From Polydactylus sextarius (lineage: Eukaryota > Chordata > Actinopteri > Polynemidae), in NCBI GenBank assembly GCA_016801845.1, contig CM028911.1, positions 3,890,885-3,954,884 on the forward strand: DNA of 64,000 nt. Reading direction: 5' to 3'. Both the position numbers and the translations under genes were made by a program. The notes below the pieces were generated by a model. That model made no database searches. It worked only from the letters and a program-made list of their open reading frames with translations, and was not told the origin of the DNA. This document shows positions 1-49,820 of this stretch, piece after piece (the stretch's first letter is position 1; every line of letters begins with the position of its first letter).

Positions 1-3000
1 TGTGATAGTAAAAGCGCGATACCGAAACTGAAATGTACAACGTTGTGTTTCACAGTAATAAGTGGGTTCTTTGTCGCAATGCAGTAGGTTCAGATAAGAA
101 GCTTTGCAGTTTTTTGTTTTTGTCAGTTTATTACGTTCTTTTCTCTGTAGTTGCTAAATGTTCAACCCAGAAACACACCGCCTCCAGTTACAGCTGAAAA
201 AAAAAAAAAACATATGCTAGCAATGTAAAGTACAAAATGGACATATTTTAACAAGATAGAAAACAGTTCTCGGTCAGCAGTATAACAGAGGAGCCTTTTG
301 TTTTTTGTATGTTTTGCATTTTTCATTTGCACCAAAAAATGAACAAGGAACATAGAAAAATGTTTTCATTATTGATTCTTAACTTCATTCCATAAAGCTG
401 TTACAGGTGAATAAAAATGCTCTAGATATAAGTGTTGAATGCTGCTGAAAGGATCCTGAGTGGCACTCACTGAGTTTTTTTTTTTTTTAGCAGTTAAAAA
501 CTATGATGTTTATTTTCATTTTTACCGGTTTATCCATGCATCTCATCAACTTGCTGCAAAATTGATCTCTTCTGTCCTCTCAGGGCCTGAATCTGTGCAA
601 AGAAACCAAAAAAAGTCCAGTGTTCTATTTTGTTCAGATGCAAAAGTTACTGTAGTGTTAGAAAAGCCTGAAAAAAAAACAGCTTATTCTGTAAAATAAT
701 AAACTTGAACTTTTGTGTTCACAATTGTAATCAAGACATCAGCTTGGTGTAATTAGTTAAATGTGGCTACATGCGCTGGGCTTTAATTGGACATTGTGGC
801 AGGTTATTTGTCACATTACTGTGATATTAGCAGCAAATAATTGTCATCATTTGAGTGCAGCCAATAATTAAACCATTAAGTGTATGTAAACATAGCCTGC
901 CATTAATGTGTTCCGTTTGTGTTTTATCTCCCGTTCACACATTTTCTCACCGTTCTCACTCTCTCCTCGCTTTCTTTACACCTCACTCAGCCACCATCTG
1001 TCTCTCTACCACAGTCAGTTCTCTGTTCTCACCTACTTTATTTTTGGGTCCATTTTCCATTAAAGCAGCTATTTTCCCATTTAAGTGGTCTCAGGTGCTG
1101 CCCCATGGTTCTTGAAAGCCTCTGCTAAAAGTTCTTAAGTATCCTGCTAAATTGTACTATTTCACTTCTGCCCGATTCACTCAGTCTTTTTTTTCCCAGC
1201 CACCTTCTGTTCAAGGCGGCTAAATCAGTAGAGGCCAGACCACATTTCTGTCTATGTTTTATGAAAAGGCTGCTGTGAATTTCCAAGGACACTGTTCTGA
1301 ATGATGGAGAAGTACCCGGTGCCATTTAATGCCTTATTAGCGAAACATACAGCATGAACTGCAGAGATACAGTCTGTCCTTCAGGCAGAAAGTACTTGAA
1401 ATTCTTTGTATTTTTATCTAGAAAATCCTGCATCCTGTGGAGACAATGACCAGAAGATTGACTTTCAGATTTATGAGCTTTATATCACAAGTCTAAATAT
1501 GATGAAAAATGTCATCAATTCATAATCAAGTCATAATATACATCACCGAGATGTTATTTTTGTACTTTATTTGCAACGTCAAAAAAGATGACATGGGTGT
1601 AGATTTGGGTAGGACGTAAGGCACTGAGGTTAAGGTGTTGCTCAGCTGTTTTTTTCCAATATTTATTGGGATGCACAGAGAAGTTCCCAAAGGTTATAAA
1701 CAGTCTGAAACAGTAAATATCAATTTAGCTTAAAAGTCAAAATGTCCAAGAATTGAAAATGTCTTTACTTGACAAGTTCAGTTAATATTCTATTTATATT
1801 TAAGTGGCTGAGTGTCAGGGAGTTAATCTGAGCAGCACTGATGAAAACTAAATCCAAAGTCTGATTAATGTTGTACTGATGTAATGAGAGGAAATATTAG
1901 ACGAGGTATGTGGAGCTTACTTTAGTGTAGATTTCACTTAAGAAATAGAAATATTATGTTAATGCCACATTATTCTAAATATTACAACTTTCCTGTTCCA
2001 AAGAGGGAAACAAATGGACTTAGAGGAAAGATTTTGAGGAAACATCTGGTAGTAGTCTCCTGTTAGGATAGCCTTCAGCTGCATGCTATTCAAAGAGGAG
2101 TCTTAGTTTTTAAGAAACAATTAAATTGGAGAAATGATTTACTAAAGATTTTTTACTAAAGATTATCCAAAATGAGTAGAACTCTAGTGAACATTTCGTC
2201 TTACGACATAAATTAATGACGTAATTTTAATCTTTTTTTTTTTAACTTTCTTCTTGTGATATTACAACTTAAAAAAATAAAATCTTACAATTTATTTTAT
2301 CAAATCAGGACTTTACTCTCGTTACATGACTTTTTCTAAACTCATAAATTATGATTTTATTCTCATTCGTTCTCTACTCCATATCGAACAAAGTCAGTTT
2401 AAGGAGACAAATGTTGCACAAGTGGACAGAGCCGTGCCTCTGTACGTGCACAGTTTCTTTCCTTTGCTCTGGAAACAAACACATTAGCGTTACACATATG
2501 CTTGAATTCACTGCTGTCACTATCACCTACAAAACACAATAATGCTACTTTACACACACAAACACACCTTCCCTCATTAGCCAACTGCTGCACAACACAT
2601 TATTTCAATTCACTGGAAAACTTTCATAAACATCTCATATTAATATTACAGTTTGCCATTACTCCTATAAATTCATTTTACATGTGTGTCACTGTGTTTA
2701 TCCACAGTTTTATCCCTTTGGAAATACAGAAACACAAATATGTGAGTGCAAACTGCGAGTTGGGTCTATCTGGGTCTCCATCTCCTTATATACAAATAAA
2801 TCAACCTTATATAACGATAAAAAGCATACATGTAAGATTGGATGGATACATAAAAGCTGTGTAATTGTAGTATCACATAGATATAAAAATGTCTCTCATT
2901 GGTTTCAGTCGTGGTTAAACGCAGATTTTAAATCACGTTACTCAAAAAGACACAAATGAAATTCTTTGGCGCTGCAGTGAAAGTGTAATATGGCCGAGTT

Positions 3001-6000
3001 GATGATTAATAAACGCAGCCTCAGCTCCATCACATTGCTGTCAAACAGCTGTGCCAGTCACAGTGACAGTAGCTTGAGAAAAGTGTGCACTTCTACAGGA
3101 AATCATGTCAGATCTGCAGCCAGAGGCAGGTGGCGCGAGTGTTTATTTACATGCTACAATGATGATCGAAATAAATGTTGAGGAAGCCGTTTATGTGAGC
3201 GCATCAATCTGACGACACTTCAGGTTTAATCTTTCTGTATATCATCGCGTCTTATTGTAAAATGTGACAGAGCTGCAGTTACAGTTGCTGTGGATCACAA
3301 GAATAAAACATGAAACAACACATTTGATTAAAAAAAAAAAAAAATCAAAAAAAGTTGGATAAAACAAAACATGGAAACCTCCTGTATAAACAACATAATA
3401 CTGAGTTATAACCAAACAGATGTACGCAAAAGTCTGTATTCGGTTATATTATAGACCAGCAACCAGCTGGGCATGTTGGCACTGTGCCGTGGCAACACAC
3501 TCCTGATTTATCAACACATGTGCTTGCAGAGATTTAATGACCTGAGGGAAAGTTTTTCCACATACAACATGAAGCAGCTGTGAACTATAGATACAGGAAG
3601 AGTCACTAAAGTGATTCACCAGGTTTTCTGATTTAACCACTTTAACCAGTAAAAATTTACTGCAGATTTAAACAATTCTTTCTCGTTGGAGAGTGATTAA
3701 TTACATACACATGGTTTATTTACATTTTAAACATGATTCCATCTTTGCTGTGCAACAACTCCAAGTTAATTACTTTGCTTTTGTTGATAAAAATCAACCG
3801 AAAGATGCTGCAAAGTTGATTTTCTCGACACAACACCACAACACAGCTTCTCTAATCTGTCTTTTGGTCAATCAGTCAAAAAATAGAAAAAAAATGAACG
3901 AAAAGCAATTTTCGAAAACAGAACCTTTTTTCTGTTATTTACAGGTCCTTCACAATCAAAACACCTCAAACTCCGAGAGGCTGCTTTTCTTACAGCAGTT
4001 GGACAGAAGTGGAACTCAGCATAGAGACTACAGATGATGACGACTGGGTAAGTGCCAGAACCTTGAAAACTTTTAAAGAGTGAAAACTATCCAACTCAAA
4101 TTTGTTTTACACGGGGCCCACAACACCCTTGATTTAATATTGACTTCTACTATCAATGTCCCTAACGCAAAATGTCCAAGATGACAGATTTGAAGCCAAA
4201 GGTAAGAAAAGTGGGTAAACAGGTGGGCTCTTACACCAGAAAGACTGAACGCTGTAATAAAATCAAAAGGTGTTTTGACAAAGTATCAGTTTAAGGTCAT
4301 TCACACTTATACAATCACATTCTTTTAGTATTTTGTGTTTCATTTGTTTATCCACCTAAACAATTTCAGTTTATTTGAATAGTAGAGATTATAGGTCACA
4401 GTAAAGGTGGAAAAGAGTTCTGAATTGATTTTTCTTTTTGCTATCATTATTATCAGTATTATTATTTATCACAAAAAGCTGTTAAATTTTAGTTGTGTAG
4501 ACTTTTTATATTCAATGTCGAGACAGACAGCCTCATCCAGCACCTATCATCCAGGAAAATTTGGTTTTGTTTGTATGTTTAAACCATATTCACATAAGAT
4601 CTTACCGGAATATATATATATATATATATATAATTCAACTATTTCACATACCTGTCACAGCACAAAAACAATGTATTTTACAGAATATGAGAGCTTGTTG
4701 GTTTGTTGTTTTTAATAATATTATTTCATGAAAATCCTGAGTTTAATCACCTGTTTGAACATGAATGTATGCAACTTGAGATGTTGCCTCTGAAACTTTG
4801 CAAGGCCTTGCTCTGAATAAATTTTCCACATGTTCACCAGACAACAAATGATCACGCAGACAGGCAAAACAACTTGCAAGGTCATGGAAATACCACACAG
4901 CCTGAGTGCTGCTGATTGTGCTGGTCATTGAACTGACACAAACATAAAGCCCATTATTGTTTGAATGCTCCCCCATATCACAACTAAACACAGAGGAGAA
5001 GCGTTTGGTTTTCATGCTTCATGTATTTGAAAAATATAGATGCAGCTGCAACCTTCAGTTCTCTCACATTAAGGATGGAGACTTTTCTTTGTCACTTTTT
5101 ATTAAATCAAATCCTTCCTCACTTTTGACAGCAAATTTTAATTTTCACTCTTGTATTTATTATCTTCTTCAAAATGCTCTACTTAATTGTTTTATACCAT
5201 CTTATGTTACTTTTACAGTTTATCTTATTGTCCTTTGTATATTGCAAATAAAAGCAATTTGAATCATCTTGTTGTTCTATTATTAATCAACCTTGTTTTA
5301 GACAAGTGATTTATTGAATATGGTCATGGTTGTAACTTAAAGTGTCTTAGCTAAGAAAAACTTCAATAGCTACACAGCATCAATCATCTAATCATAAGCA
5401 ATGAGCAACGCAGACAGTGAGTCATTGTAACATATAGCATGTAGCATAAAGTGCTGTAGCCATACTGTTAAATAATGTATTTGATAACAAATGTGACTGA
5501 GTTAGTAGCATTCATATTTGAAAAACCCTGCTTGTACTAACCTAACCAATGCTATTTGCTCATTTAACATACCTACTTATATTTATGCTAAGTATTAGCT
5601 AGTTTACTCATACATGCATCAGTTTTTAGCAACCATTTACTACTTTACATATTTGGTTAGCTACACTAGATTTTGTTTTAGAGTTTGTGTTCTTGGGTTG
5701 AGAAATGCACTGGACCCGAGGTTTCTACTGTAACTGTCATTTATTACTGTAAACTTCATCGAGCCCATTTCTATATTTACCGTCTCAAACTAAAGGTGGA
5801 AAACGGGAACTTGCTAACTTATTTCTTGCTTGCTGAGTCATAACTCCAAGGTAATGCAACCAAATTACAAATAGCTCACTAAAAAGACCTCACTAAAACA
5901 AAACTCACTAAACTATAAATGTCACAAGTTAATGTCAAATGCACAACCGAGTTTCCATTGACACATTGACAGATGAAAAGTCACTCACTCTGCACCATTT

Positions 6001-6533
6001 TTGTACTCTTAATGGAATAAACACCATTTTTTGCCAACTTCATAACCAATCGTGTCAGAAAATGACTGTTTAAGTATGCTTTAATTTCCTGATAAAAAAG
6101 AATAAAATTGTATATTATGTAAAACGGTGTGATAGGACAGTATATGAAAACACAAATGGTTAAACACCAGTGTTTTGTCTTTGTAAAACTATATGAGTAG
6201 CAATTATTTACCTTTAAATTTAACACCAGTGTTCAAACAACTCCTACTTACTCTGTTGAAACGCTCCTGCACTGTAAGTGTTTTGAAGAGGGTACTCTGC
6301 AGTGCAACATCCATGCCATTATTTTATCCACCTAGTTGTTCTCTTCTATTTACTTTACAATGAAGCCTGGAATAAAGTTAGTATTCCAATTTATATTCAA
6401 ATTCAGGCAATTTGGATTTAAAACAATGCAAATGTTATAAGTTGCACGGAAAACGTTCAACTTGATTCCCAGAAGACAGTTCAACATCCTCATTACTTCT
6501 CTTAAGAAAAAAATAAATAAATAACCCACTTAC
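1..6533 (-). other. DNTT intron 8 (incomplete)
   Basis: AT-rich intron running off the left edge. I searched by eye on the minus strand for the remaining TdT motifs (third aspartate region, the C-terminal end) and found none. It contains an A-run near 198 and a short (TA)n at about 4611-4632. No recognisable gene or mobile element. Confidence 0.7.
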
Positions 6534-43488
<36,955 letters not shown>

Positions 43489-45056
43489 CTCTGATGAGAC
43501 CAACTCTCCAAACTAATTGTGAACCTCTAGGAATTTCTGCTTTTGTGAGGTTTTTTTTTTCTTTTTGTTATTGTTGTTGTTGTCATGTGCCTCTTAACTT
43601 CCACCTAGGAAAACACCCACTTTGATAAGGCCACAGTTGTTTATTTGACAGTTGAATTTTTTTTTTCCTTGCCTGATCGTGGGACAATTTGTCAGTTGGT
43701 GCAGAGTTGGTCAGAGTTGGCAGACAGGAAAAGCTTCTGGCAACAGGTGTTGAGAATTTGGTGTTTACCAAAAAACACCTGCCAAGATCGAATGATCGGG
43801 GACGTGAGAAAAAAAAGACAAAAAAAACGATAAAAACACCCTGTTGGCAAGGCATTATTCTCTTCCAGTAAAAGTAGTTTGGATGAGGTAAACACAGCTT
43901 GATCCAGTTGCTTCTTTAAAAAGGTACTCAAAAGTTTTCATGCAGTTATAATTCAACTCTCTTGGCTCGGAGTAAAGCTTCACTGCGGGGAGATGACTGG
44001 ATTCTGGTCACCTCGCAAACCCCTCGCAGCTGTCCTGCCATGTCCAGTTCGTCTCGCCACTCACCATCTCATTATGTCCAGACCAAGTCTGCACCATCTG
44101 CTCCGCCACTTTAATTAGCTCACTGCCTAAAACGAGAGGCTTTGTGGACAATTTCCCCCTGAGATCCCACCAGCTCATACACGGCCTTTGCAGGCACAAA
44201 GGTACTGTATATGTAATGTAAGTCGCTGATAATGATTGGGAACATTTACCCCCGAAAATGTCTGGAATAGATACTACAAACGGTTTGAATCTGTTTATCT
44301 TGTATCTCCTTGTTTCCAAAGAGGTAATTATAACACGAGGTGTCTGCTTCAGTTGACCAAACAGGAATGATTTGCTGACTTAAACAAAAAGGGGAAAAAA
44401 ACATCATTAGACGCCTTGATTCTACATCTAATTACTACTCTGTTCATTTCTTCGCTTTAATAAGCACACCTTGCTTCTGTCTGCGGCGCAGAAATGATTA
44501 CACTGCTCTCATTAGCATGGAGTTCTGAGGGTTAACGGGTGTCACAGGGCAGATGCCACTAATTGTTTGGTGATTTACCCCCCAATCACTCAGCCGTATA
44601 CAAGGGTGCTGGCCTCCATCCAAAACAGAGGCCGATGAAATTCTAACATCACTGACAAATGGCTCATATGCTGCCAGGAGCCATCACTGCAAGAACAATG
44701 GACTCCGTTTCTCATCTATCTTTCTACAGTAGCTGGATGAGTGCATGGTAAAATTATAAGATAATTATAATTATCATACATATTCAATTTTGTGAGAGGA
44801 CAATGTGACAGTAAGCTGAACTTAGAGGTTGTATCAGGTCAAAAGTACAGAACTTTTACTTTACCCTAAATTCTAGTGACAACACTAAATATCCCATTCT
44901 TGAAAACTGATTCTTGCGTTGGGAGATTTGTATCATTTGAAGGTTTCCATTTCATGCTACTTTGTGTTGAGTACAACTGAACATTTGTGCCAAATCTGAA
45001 GAAATTTCTTAAAGTTTTTTCTATTGCAAGAAGACTGAGAGAACATTGTAGCAATG

Positions 45057-45083
45057 AACCTGTCTCTTGTACAGAGACAGGTT
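45057..45083. repeat. Perfect inverted repeat, 11-bp arms, 5-nt loop
   Basis: AACCTGTCTCT, TGTAC, AGAGACAGGTT. It lies in the DNTT-BLNK intergenic region. Confidence 0.9.
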
Positions 45084-45637
45084 GTACAGCTGCCCTCATT
45101 GTTTAGCTATAACCCAACTTCATTGTTTTAGTTTCTTGCCGCTCTCATTGTGTCACTTTCAGCTTCAAAAGGCAGCCTTTTTCAGCAAAACTCTCTAAAA
45201 ACCCTCTGTACACTGCCGGCTCAGCACCAAATGGCGCAGTAAGCAGACAGCAACTAGCAAGGGAGCATAGTGGAGCATTTAGTAGCTCAAGAGCCAGACA
45301 TGTCCCACAGGAGTTGGTAGAGACCACAGGCTTCGAATTGAAAGTTAACATTGTTCTGTAACTGCTGGATGTACAAAGACACAACTGGTTGAAAGACTAA
45401 TGATACACAGTGTTCACTCTGTGAATAAGAATAACATACTGTACGCAGCCAACTGACAGACAGTGAATTGTATGAGGCGTGTCCTCATCTGTCAGTTGCA
45501 GGTTTTAATAAATATGATGAACAACTACTGTGAAGTTAGTATACCTTCATAACAACTGGCATGTGCAGATGAATATGCATAGTGCAGGATTTAAGTGATT
45601 TCTGGCAAGTTGCCCTGGATCTCAACCTGTATATGTC

Positions 45638-45801
<164 letters not shown>

Positions 45802-46879
45802 CAGATAGACAGAGAGACAGACAGATGCTGCAAAGTCCAGTTGGGTTTTTGCATTAAACATTTTCAAATCAATAACCAACACAGCGTCAAAAAAGACACA
45901 GGCTGAAGGTGAATCTTATTATCCACTATTTGCTGAAGTGTTACTGCTTTATATCATCTATATTTTATGGCAAAGATGCTTCCCTAACAACAAAAGAAAG
46001 CTGCCCCTTAAAAAATGTTCCTAAAAAATAAAAGTAATGTTTTTTCTTTTATTGGTATACTTTATTAATTTGCTTGTATTAAGGTTCTTATGGTTTTACT
46101 CATTATCTAAGTTTATTTGAAGGGAGTCTGATCTTTTAGCTATGTTCATTTCATTGGGTGGACTGCAATAGTAGGACCCCTTACACCACTGGTCAGCCTA
46201 GTACTGAAGAGTTTCCACGTTCAGTGTAAATAGTGCAGTTTGTTCCAAATTTACCACATGCTGAGTAAGATATCCCCCTAACAAATTGGCACCATTTTCC
46301 ACAACTTCGCACACCAATACACAGTCTGGCCTTGCTTCTTATCTGGTCTTATTCTTTAAGGGGTTACAAGGTTTATCTACAAAATAATCTGAGTTAACTG
46401 AATAATTAAATGGGAACAGGCTGATTTGCTTTCTTGCAAAGACTCAGATGATAGGATTGATTCCAGTCCCATGTGCATTAAGTATTGAGCCAAACACTAG
46501 AAGAATTACCTTCTGAACACTGACTAATTTCAGGTCCCTGCACCCAGCCACTGTTTAAAAAAAAGTTGCAACACATAAATTCTCTGTAAGACCACAACAG
46601 AAAATCAGTCTACTGGCTCCTCTAAAGCTCATAACTTAACTTATTTTCTAATTTGCTGAATCTGTATAAAACCCAAAGTAAAAAAACAACCTGGCTAGCA
46701 GTTAGCCTGTACATCGTGATGTACATCTTGTGATAATCTCAGAAGAAAATGGCAGACAAACTGAGGTTACAGTTACCTGATAAATACTATAGATGTTGTG
46801 GCGACAAATGGTACAACTAATGGGATCGAAAAATGCTTCCAAACAATGAGCAGCTAGTTAGCTAGCAAAGTTAAATAAC

Positions 46880-46995
46880 GAGGAACACATGAAACTAATC
46901 AGAGAGCCAATAGAGTCAAACACACAACAACAGGAAGTAATAACAACAAATATGTAAGAAAAGTGATTACCAAAATAAAACAGGAAATGATGAGT
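46880..46995. repeat. Second copy of the ACAGGAAGTA / AAATAAAACAGGAAA repeat tail
   Basis: AACAGGAAGTAATAACAAC followed about 35 nt later by CCAAAATAAAACAGGAAATG parallels 24105-24165. It is a short decayed copy. Confidence 0.35.
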
Positions 46996-47129
46996 CCAGG
47001 CAGAGTTATTTTAGAAATACAATGTTAACCAGATTAGTAATTTTTTTATTACAACACTTTAAGTCCGCTACAGTTCTGGTCAAAATTGTGAATGACCTCT
47101 GAATTATTACTGAGGATAAAAAGCACTCT

Positions 47130-48000
47130 GTGGTCGTACTTGACTTTAGCACTGGATCAGTTTCTCAGTTTCAGTTAACAGTTTCTGAATGGTTTTAGGT
47201 CAACATTTCTATGTGGCTACAGATGATCATTCCTCCAATAAAATAGTCCTGACAAGTGGTGTTCCTCAAGGTCCCATCTAAGGCCCACTTCTTTTCATTG
47301 TGCAGGTACGCTGCCACAATATATACACCCTGAATTTATTAGATCACAGATAAAGCAAGATAAAACTGTGATCTTAGCATTGAAAGCAAAAGCTGGTAGT
47401 AAAACTTTCTCACCATGAATATCTTCTTAAACTAAACACAGAGGAACAGTTTAAAAATATGGTTTGTGACTTCACTCATTTTAATGTCACATTAGAGACA
47501 TTACAGCAACTATTGTAATGCTTTTCTATTTGATCTTAAGATCTATAAACTGTTACCTGGGCATCATAAACATAATTTTAACACTCTTCTGTCTGTTTTT
47601 TAATCACTGAATGGTTTAGTCCGTCTTATCTCCTCGGCATGGTAATGTGTCTGTCCTTCCTCTCACTCAAACCTCTCGATTGTACCAGAGGTCAGAACTA
47701 AAAGGCACAGTGAAGCAACCTTTTTTAATTACACATTAAAACTCTGGATTAGTTTTCCTGAAGGTCTCTAAATCTATTAACATTGTCAAACAAAATCTTA
47801 AGACACAACTTTTTTTTTTTTTTTTTTAACCACTGCTTTCTCTTCAAGTGTCTTTTATTTTACCTGATTGACATTTCTTTCCTCTTTCCTGCTGTTTTAA
47901 TTCAATTTTATTTTATTTTACACTGCTTTCATCATCTTCCATCCTGCTGTTTTAATTTAACTTTATTTCCCTTGTTTTTATTGCTCTGGAATAAAGGGTT
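47130..48000 (+). mobile_element. Non-LTR retrotransposon (CR1/L2/Rex1-like) relic, 3' half of reverse transcriptase ORF
   Basis: Broken frames retain reverse-transcriptase landmarks in order. VVVLDFSTGS lies near 47130. SSNKIVLTSGVPQGPI, a stop, then GPLLFIV (about 47233-47305) is the family's VPQGSxLGPLLF motif. KQDKTVILALK follows near 47355. Further on are SNYCNAFLFDL near 47505, a stretch like the SELK...KQPF region (about 47690-47750) and KLWISFPE with a closing TKS*DTT. Multiple stops and frameshifts show it is dead. The clade call is by eye. Confidence 0.7.
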
Positions 48001-48573
48001 ATGGTGATCTGTTTTTATATCAAGCATTTTATGCTTGAATTCTCCCACTTTTTTTATTGACAATGCGATCAGATCACATGTTTGGAGTGTGGGAAGAAAC
48101 AGGAGCACCCACAGAAATCCAAGTGCATGAAGGACACAACAGAGATTGTAAGGGTTAGGAGAAGCATTCTTATAAAGAACTCTGAACTTGTTGAGACCCT
48201 GTTTGGTGATCGTGACTGTGGAAGGACGTGGGAGCCTGTTGTCACACAATATCACACACTGAGTTTTTCATGGATCATTGTATCCTCATTTTACTCGTTT
48301 CCTGACAATCTAAGACATCAGGTAAAAAAAAAAAAAAAAAACAAGAAGAATGAGAACTAAAGAGGACATTGTGTAATGATGTGGAAAAACAGCAAGATGT
48401 TGAGCTAACTGGCAAAAGGAAGGGACCAACAGACCCAACGATCCACTTTCTGTTTAAATGTCAGTGTGTGAAGAGACTAGAGACTAGATTGAAGTTTTTA
48501 AAAACTCACAGATTCATAAAACAGAATTATAGTGATAGTGTTGTGTTGCGAAACATGGGTGAAAAAGTTAATG

Positions 48574-48575
<2 letters not shown>

Positions 48576-48621
<46 letters not shown>
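48576..48621. repeat. (TA)n microsatellite
   Basis: About 22 TA units roughly 1.1 kb upstream of the BLNK start codon. Confidence 0.97.
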
Positions 48622-48622
<1 letters not shown>

Positions 48623-49619
48623 TACCGTTATATGAGGTTTTGGGGCTCGAGTCTTTAAGGGGGATATTCAAGATTCAGACCTACAATCTGTCTGCTTCAC
48701 TTGAGTAAATATATAAATATATTTTGAAACTCTGTCAGTGGTGCTGTGCAGTGAAATGACTCAGGTGAGCAGTTCACAATAATGAGACACGTTAGTGCAG
48801 AGTTTGTCAGAAGAAGAAGAAGCGTTGTTGCGCTTGAAGGATTTTTAGGTCTATAGCAGGTTTAGACCCTGCCAGAGCAAAGTTTGCCATTACACACAGA
48901 CAGTAAAAATAAAAATAAAACCTAATAGTAACCAAACATTTCACACTAGCTTACTATAATCTAATAATGACTTTGAATCAGGGCAGCCAAATGGGAATAA
49001 AATGGTTGAAATGACACATAAACCTTGACTTAATGACTTGATACTTTTCCTTTCATAACATAATTGATCTGTGTCCAACAAATAAGTTCCAGTTCCGAAC
49101 TGAAAATTCTCCACCTCTCTGGTGTTGCTAGATTAAGACTTGGTCCATTAAATAAGAAAGAAAAAAATCCTTTTAATTTGAAATATCTTATCACATCTTC
49201 AAATCTCATTGGTGTATTTAGATTTAATGCAGCTGATTAGAGTCAATTTTCGTACATCTGAGACATTAGTCAACAAAAAAAATCCCACATTTCTTACACA
49301 CACACTCTTTTTATGGATTTTATTGGCTTGCAAAAATGGTAAATTTACACTGGTATAGAAATCCGGTCTGACTGTAAGTGAAGCATGCCTGAGCTGGGAA
49401 GTGAAAACGAGTGAAACTCTATTATGACACTTTTGTTTCTTAAGTCTGCTATTTAGAGTGACTTTGAGGAAGTCCTTGCTTTCCTCTTGTACTTCAGTGC
49501 AACCTCAGGGACAAGCATGGTTTTTTTTTTTCTTTCTTTTTTTTGAAAAAAAAAAAAAAAACCCTCACATTTCCACATTAGAATGAAGACAGAGAATATG
49601 ATTTGGTTTTAATGAGGTG

Positions 49620-49751
49620 ACCTCCCTGCGTGCACTTCTCCCCTGCTGAAGCTGGCTGGTGTGTTGGTGCCGTGGCGCGTGACGGGTCAGTCTATAACTG
49701 TACTTCACAAAAAGCGCACTCACTGCTCAAAGGTTCCCCGCTGAGACTGAA
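49620..49751 (+). promoter_or_regulatory. Probable BLNK proximal promoter / 5' UTR
   Basis: The 130 nt before the BLNK ATG are clearly more GC-rich than the AT-rich flank, which holds T-runs and A-runs up to about 49560. A TATAAC hexamer sits at 49693-49698, about 55 nt before the ATG. The ATG context (GAAATGA) has a purine at -3. The transcription start itself cannot be read from sequence. Confidence 0.3.
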
Positions 49752-49820
49752 ATGAACCTGCCGTCCAAAGAAGAGTGCGAGGGGTGGGACCACACGCAAG
49801 TAGCCTTCTTCATGTGCAAG
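49752..49820 (+). CDS. blnk: BLNK exon 1 (start of SAM)
   Basis: It encodes 23 residues, MNLPSKEECEGWDHTQVAFF followed by MCK. The EGWD core matches the LGWD at the same place in the LCP2 SAM domain. The donor is AAG|GTGAGT, phase 0. Confidence 0.9.

Noticed and set aside
4743..5015. 90-codon minus-strand frame considered as a later DNTT exon
   Set aside because: It shows none of the TdT C-terminal motifs and has no fitting acceptor/donor pair that I could find.
43489..43503. Five-codon upstream extension of DNTT exon 1
   Set aside because: The extension starts at TTG, not ATG. The first ATG after the in-frame stop is at 43488.
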